From G963676795 sp963677215 (GTDB taxonomy: Bacteria > Desulfobacterota > Desulfuromonadia > Desulfuromonadales > Geopsychrobacteraceae), in NCBI GenBank assembly GCA_963677215.1, contig OY781919.1, positions 248,001-312,000 on the forward strand: a DNA stretch of 64,000 nt, in the 5' to 3' direction. Each line of letters opens with the position of its first letter. Position 1 is the stretch's first letter. Of this stretch, positions 60,559 through 64,000 are shown in pieces. The notes beneath the pieces were generated by a model that was not told the DNA's origin, ran no database searches, and worked only from the letters and a program-made list of their open reading frames with translations. Both the position numbers and the translations under genes were made by a program.

Positions 60559-62308
60559 AGCTCAGAAAATCTCCGTCGGCATGAGCAGTTGCAACATGGC
60601 GGCCGGTTCCCGGGCACTCTACGACATCCTCGAACGGGCCGACCTGGGCGTGGATATCGAGATCATGGGCTGCCTGGGCATGTGTCACGCCGAGCCGCAG
60701 GTCCAGATCACCGATGCCGACGGCCAGGTGTTCCTCTACCACAGCCTCAACCCGGCCAAGATGGAAAAGATTGTCGCCGATCACCTGCGTGACGGCACCC
60801 CGGTCACCCCCTGGCTGTTCGATGCCACCCAAGGAGCCGGAGCCGCCCTGATGGAGAAACAGCAGCGCATAGTGCTGGGCAACTGCGGCTCCATCAACCC
60901 GGAGAGTATCGACGATTACCTGGCCCGGGATGGCTATCAGGCACTGAAAAAGGTACTGACCCAGAATGATCCGCAAGCGGTCTGCGATGAAGTGCTAGCC
61001 TCTGGGCTTCGAGGCAGAGGCGGGGCTGGTTTCCCGACCGGGATGAAATGGAAGTTCGCTCTGACCGAACAGCGCGACAGCAAGTACGTCATCTGCAATG
61101 CCGATGAAGGGGATCCGGGAGCCTTCATGGATCGCAGCACCCTGGAAAGTGATCCCCATGCGGTGCTCGAAGGAATGGCGATTCAAGCCTTTGCCACCGG
61201 GGCCAACGAGGGGTACATCTACTGCCGGGCGGAATACCCGCTGGCGGTCGCCCGCCTCAATACTGCCATCATCCAAGCCGAAGAACGCGGTTATCTCGGC
61301 TCAAATATCTTTGACAGCAGCTTTTCACTCCATCTCCATGTCAAGGAGGGGGCCGGAGCCTTCGTCTGTGGTGAAGAAACGGCCCTGATGGCTTCGGTCG
61401 AAGGGGAACGCGGCATGCCGCGCCTGCGCCCGCCATTCCCGGCGCAGTCCGGTCTGTTCGGTAAACCGACGACGATCAACAACGTCGAGACCCTGGCCAG
61501 CGTCCCCTGGATCATCCGCAACGGAGCTGACCAATATGCTGCTATCGGCACGGAGAAATCGAAAGGAACCAAGGTTTTTGCCTTGGCGGGTAAGATCAAG
61601 CGAGGCGGCCTGGTCGAGGTACCGATGGGCATAACCATCCGTGAGATCGTCGAAGGGATCGGCGGAGGCACCGGAACCCAGCGCAAGATCAAGGCCGTGC
61701 AGATGGGCGGCCCCTCAGGTGGCTGCATTCCGGAAGAGCTCCTCGATACCCGGATCGACTATGACGAAGTCAGTCGGACAGGCGCCATCATGGGCTCCGG
61801 CGGCATGATTGTCCTCGACGAAACCACCTGCATGGTCGATGTAGCGCGCTACTTCCTCGATTTCACCCAACTTGAATCCTGTGGTAAATGCACCTTCTGC
61901 CGGATCGGCACCCGACGCATGCTGGAGATCCTGACCCGGATCTGCGCCGGCGATGGTGTTGCAGAGGATATTGATCTGCTTGAAGAACTGGCGGCCCAGA
62001 TCAAGGACACCAGCCTCTGTGGCTTAGGGCAGACGGCCCCGAATCCGGTACTGACCACGCTGAAATATTTCCGCGAAGAATACGAAGAACACATCCATGA
62101 CAAGAAATGCCGGGCCGGTAAATGCACCAGCCTGTGCGGCTACGAGATCAGCGACGCCTGTACCGGCTGTACGGTCTGTTCCGTTAAATGCCCGGTGGGC
62201 GCCATTTCCGGAGAACGTAAAGGAAAACATGCCATCGATCTGGACACCTGCGTACGTTGCGGGGTCTGTCGTGATGTCTGTAATTTTGACGCTGTGAGGG
62301 TGATATAA
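60551..62308 (+). CDS. NuoF-like NAD(P)H-binding FMN/Fe-S flavoprotein
   Basis: A 585-residue protein with three parts. An N-terminal thioredoxin-like region (to about 120) keeps three Cys (SSCNMAAG, GCLGMC), one fewer than usual for a [2Fe-2S] site. The NuoF core has the NADH loop GRGGAGFPTG, GAFVCGEETAL, and the N3 cluster SCGKCTFC. A C-terminal ferredoxin domain has two [4Fe-4S] motifs, CTGCTVCSVKCP and CVRCGVCRDVC. This architecture is found in electron-bifurcating hydrogenases, formate dehydrogenases and Sfr-like proteins. Start ATG follows GGGAGG. Confidence 0.93.
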   Translation: MSKAQKISVGMSSCNMAAGSRALYDILERADLGVDIEIMGCLGMCHAEPQVQITDADGQVFLYHSLNPAKMEKIVADHLRDGTPVTPWLFDATQGAGAALMEKQQRIVLGNCGSINPESIDDYLARDGYQALKKVLTQNDPQAVCDEVLASGLRGRGGAGFPTGMKWKFALTEQRDSKYVICNADEGDPGAFMDRSTLESDPHAVLEGMAIQAFATGANEGYIYCRAEYPLAVARLNTAIIQAEERGYLGSNIFDSSFSLHLHVKEGAGAFVCGEETALMASVEGERGMPRLRPPFPAQSGLFGKPTTINNVETLASVPWIIRNGADQYAAIGTEKSKGTKVFALAGKIKRGGLVEVPMGITIREIVEGIGGGTGTQRKIKAVQMGGPSGGCIPEELLDTRIDYDEVSRTGAIMGSGGMIVLDETTCMVDVARYFLDFTQLESCGKCTFCRIGTRRMLEILTRICAGDGVAEDIDLLEELAAQIKDTSLCGLGQTAPNPVLTTLKYFREEYEEHIHDKKCRAGKCTSLCGYEISDACTGCTVCSVKCPVGAISGERKGKHAIDLDTCVRCGVCRDVCNFDAVRVI

Positions 62309-62310
62309 CC

Positions 62311-64000
62311 ATGAGTGATGTTGAATTTACCTTAAACGGAAAGCCTTGCACGGCGACTAAAGGCGAGACCATTCTCGCAGCCGCCACCCGGGCTGGTTAC
62401 AGTATCCCGACCTTCTGCCACCGTGATGACCTGAAACCATTCGCCTCCTGCTTCGTCTGCGCCGTCGAGGTGGAAGGACGCCGCTCCCTGGTCCCCTCCT
62501 GTTCTACGGAGATCACCGCGGGGATGGTCGTCAATACCGAAAACGAGCGGGTCCAGAAGGCCCGCAAGACCTGCCTCGACCTGCTCCTTTCGGACCATGT
62601 TGGTGACTGCCTCGGCCCCTGCATGACCACCTGCCCGGCCGGCATAGACATCCCTGGCTTCGTTAATCATATCGCCAACGGCCGTCATCGTGACGCGCTC
62701 GAACTGATCGTCAACAACATGCCGCTGGCCGGCTGCCTGGGCCGGGTCTGTACCCGTCCCTGTGAAGAGGCCTGTCGCCGACAACTGGTCGAACAACCGG
62801 TGGCGATCTGCCAGCTCAAACGTTTTCCTGCCGACCTGGCTGCCGAGCAGGGCTGGGATATGACACCGACGCTGCAGCCTTCGATCGGCAAAAAGGTCGC
62901 TGTAGTCGGCGCAGGTCCGGCCGGCCTGGCAGCCGCCTACTACCTGCAGATGTTCGGTGTCGACTGTACAGTCTACGATGCCCATGAGGCCCCGGGTGGG
63001 ATGATCCGCTACGGAATCCCGTCCTATCGCCTGCCACGCAACGTCATCGACCGCGAGGTTGCCGTTATCGAACAGATGGGCGCCCGCTTCAGCTACAACA
63101 CTACACTCGGCAAGGACGTGTCTCTAGACCGACTGCGCGAGGACTATGACGCCGTATTCCTCGGTATCGGTGCCCAGAAGGCCTCCAACATGCGTACACC
63201 AGGAGAAGATTTGCCTGGAGTTCGCAGCGGTATCGATTTTCTCGCTGCCGTGTCACGCGATGAAACCCTGGCCATAGGCCGCGAGGTGATTGTCGTCGGC
63301 GGTGGCAATACCGCCATTGACGCCGCCCGTACCGCGCTGCGGCTGGGGGCCGAATCGGTGACTATCCTCTATCGGCGTTCAAGGGAGCAGATGCCGGCCT
63401 GGGATGAAGAGATCGAAGATGCCCTGCACGAAGGGGTCAAACTGGAGACGATGGCCGCACCGCTCGCTGTTGAGGCCGCCACCGGACGCCTCAAACTGAC
63501 ATGTCAGCGCATGGAACTGGGTGAACCGGATGCCTCAGGACGTCGCAGCCCGGTACCGGTCAAGAATTCGGAATTTTCACTGGAAGTTGACGAGATCATT
63601 GCCGCGATCGGTCAGAATGTCGATTCGTCGATGATCTCGGGAGTTGAGCTGACCCCCTGGGGATCGCTCAAGGCAGACGAGAAAACCGGCCAGACCCTGC
63701 TGGACGGGGTCTTTGCCGGGGGCGACTGCGTGACCGGCGCCGATATTGCCGTCAACGCCGTTGCCGCCGGCCGCAGAGGTGCATTTTCCATTCATCAGTA
63801 CCTGCTCGGTGAAACGGTCGTTGGCGATCCACTCGGCTATATCCACAGCATGGGCGAACTGACTGAGATTCCGCCAGAAGTCACAGCCCCCTACGGCCAG
63901 CAAAGCAGAGTTGCGATGCCAAGGCTGGCTGCGGAAACCCGTGCCAGCTGCTTTGAAGAGGTAGAAACCGGCTTTACTGATGAGCAGGCAAGAGCCGAAG
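62311..64000 (+). CDS. GltD-like NADPH oxidoreductase with NuoG-type N-terminus (partial, runs off the end)
   Basis: At least 563 residues. An N-terminal NuoG-like [2Fe-2S] domain (CHRDDLKPFASCFVC and VPSC) and further Cys (GDCLGPC, CTRPCEEAC) precede a glutamate-synthase small-subunit-like flavoprotein: FAD site VVGAGPAGLAAAYY, NADPH site VVGGGNTAIDAART and ILYRRSREQMPA, plus the closing GGDCVTGADIAVNA. Similar fusions occur in Geobacter SfrB and in formate dehydrogenase-linked proteins. With the NuoE and NuoF genes it may link NADH, NADPH and ferredoxin pools. The stop codon and downstream partners lie outside the window. The gene begins two bases after the NuoF-like stop. Confidence 0.9.
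   Translation, partial: MSDVEFTLNGKPCTATKGETILAAATRAGYSIPTFCHRDDLKPFASCFVCAVEVEGRRSLVPSCSTEITAGMVVNTENERVQKARKTCLDLLLSDHVGDCLGPCMTTCPAGIDIPGFVNHIANGRHRDALELIVNNMPLAGCLGRVCTRPCEEACRRQLVEQPVAICQLKRFPADLAAEQGWDMTPTLQPSIGKKVAVVGAGPAGLAAAYYLQMFGVDCTVYDAHEAPGGMIRYGIPSYRLPRNVIDREVAVIEQMGARFSYNTTLGKDVSLDRLREDYDAVFLGIGAQKASNMRTPGEDLPGVRSGIDFLAAVSRDETLAIGREVIVVGGGNTAIDAARTALRLGAESVTILYRRSREQMPAWDEEIEDALHEGVKLETMAAPLAVEAATGRLKLTCQRMELGEPDASGRRSPVPVKNSEFSLEVDEIIAAIGQNVDSSMISGVELTPWGSLKADEKTGQTLLDGVFAGGDCVTGADIAVNAVAAGRRGAFSIHQYLLGETVVGDPLGYIHSMGELTEIPPEVTAPYGQQSRVAMPRLAAETRASCFEEVETGFTDEQARAE

Noticed and set aside
1..64000. Search for tRNA, rRNA, CRISPR array, phage or transposase genes
   Set aside because: None recognised by reading; a covariance-model scan would be needed to exclude small RNA genes.

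Overview
The window (about 53-55% GC by eye) looks like a chromosomal segment of an anaerobic member of the Desulfuromonadales (Geobacter/Desulfuromonas/Pelobacter group). The basis is gene content and style: a nif cluster with a sigma-54 promoter and an RNA antitermination leader in front of nifH, an ANTAR response regulator, paired glnK-amtB units, draT-draG, a NuoE/NuoF/GltD-like flavoprotein set resembling Geobacter Sfr proteins, and a corrinoid methyltransferase set. No rRNA, tRNA, CRISPR array or intact insertion sequence was recognised. The species assignment is inference.

Layout. 1-1.7 kb: tail of a BI-1 family gene and a phospholipase D-like protein. 1.9-9 kb (minus): a catabolic island with an aromatic-acid type MFS transporter, a corrinoid protein, a UroD-family methyltransferase, a PucR-type regulator and an orphan TRAP binding protein. 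9.6-11.8 kb (minus): NudC, ADP-ribose pyrophosphatase and a HAD phosphatase in one operon. 12.1-20.7 kb: XRE-cupin regulator, ElbB, rubredoxin, lipoyl synthase and the complete 2-oxoglutarate dehydrogenase complex (E1, E2, E3). 20.8-27.4 kb: an M23 protein, then a BMP-type nucleoside/purine ABC transporter ending in xanthine phosphoribosyltransferase. 27.4-28.4 kb: two single-helix microproteins. 28.4-30.5 kb: glucosylglycerate synthesis (phosphatase and synthase) behind a perfect sigma-54 promoter. 31-37 kb (minus): MltB, a lipase-like lipoprotein, small accessory genes (one frameshifted) and a glucosylglycerate-type phosphorylase.

37-54.5 kb is the nitrogen region: a GAF-PAS histidine kinase, glnK1-amtB1, glnK2-amtB2, an ANTAR response regulator, draT, draG, two small proteins, a macrodomain protein, an FKBP isomerase, then nifH, nifD, nifK, nifX, a ferredoxin, a second NifX-domain protein and a short nifB. 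The nifH leader carries two hexaloop hairpins overlapping an intrinsic terminator, which fits RNA antitermination by the ANTAR protein. Sigma-54 sites precede glnK1, glnK2, nifH and the glucosylglycerate operon, with weaker candidates before the kinase and the phosphorylase. Compatible-solute metabolism therefore appears wired to nitrogen status. The draT-draG operon also encodes a macrodomain, so it holds writing, erasing and possible reading or processing of ADP-ribose.

55-64 kb: pntB and pntA (transhydrogenase) beside a decayed LysR gene, then a NuoE-NuoF-(NuoG-N/GltD) operon that runs off the window. A dispersed non-coding repeat of about 370-480 bp occurs four times, three of them separating units of the nitrogen region.
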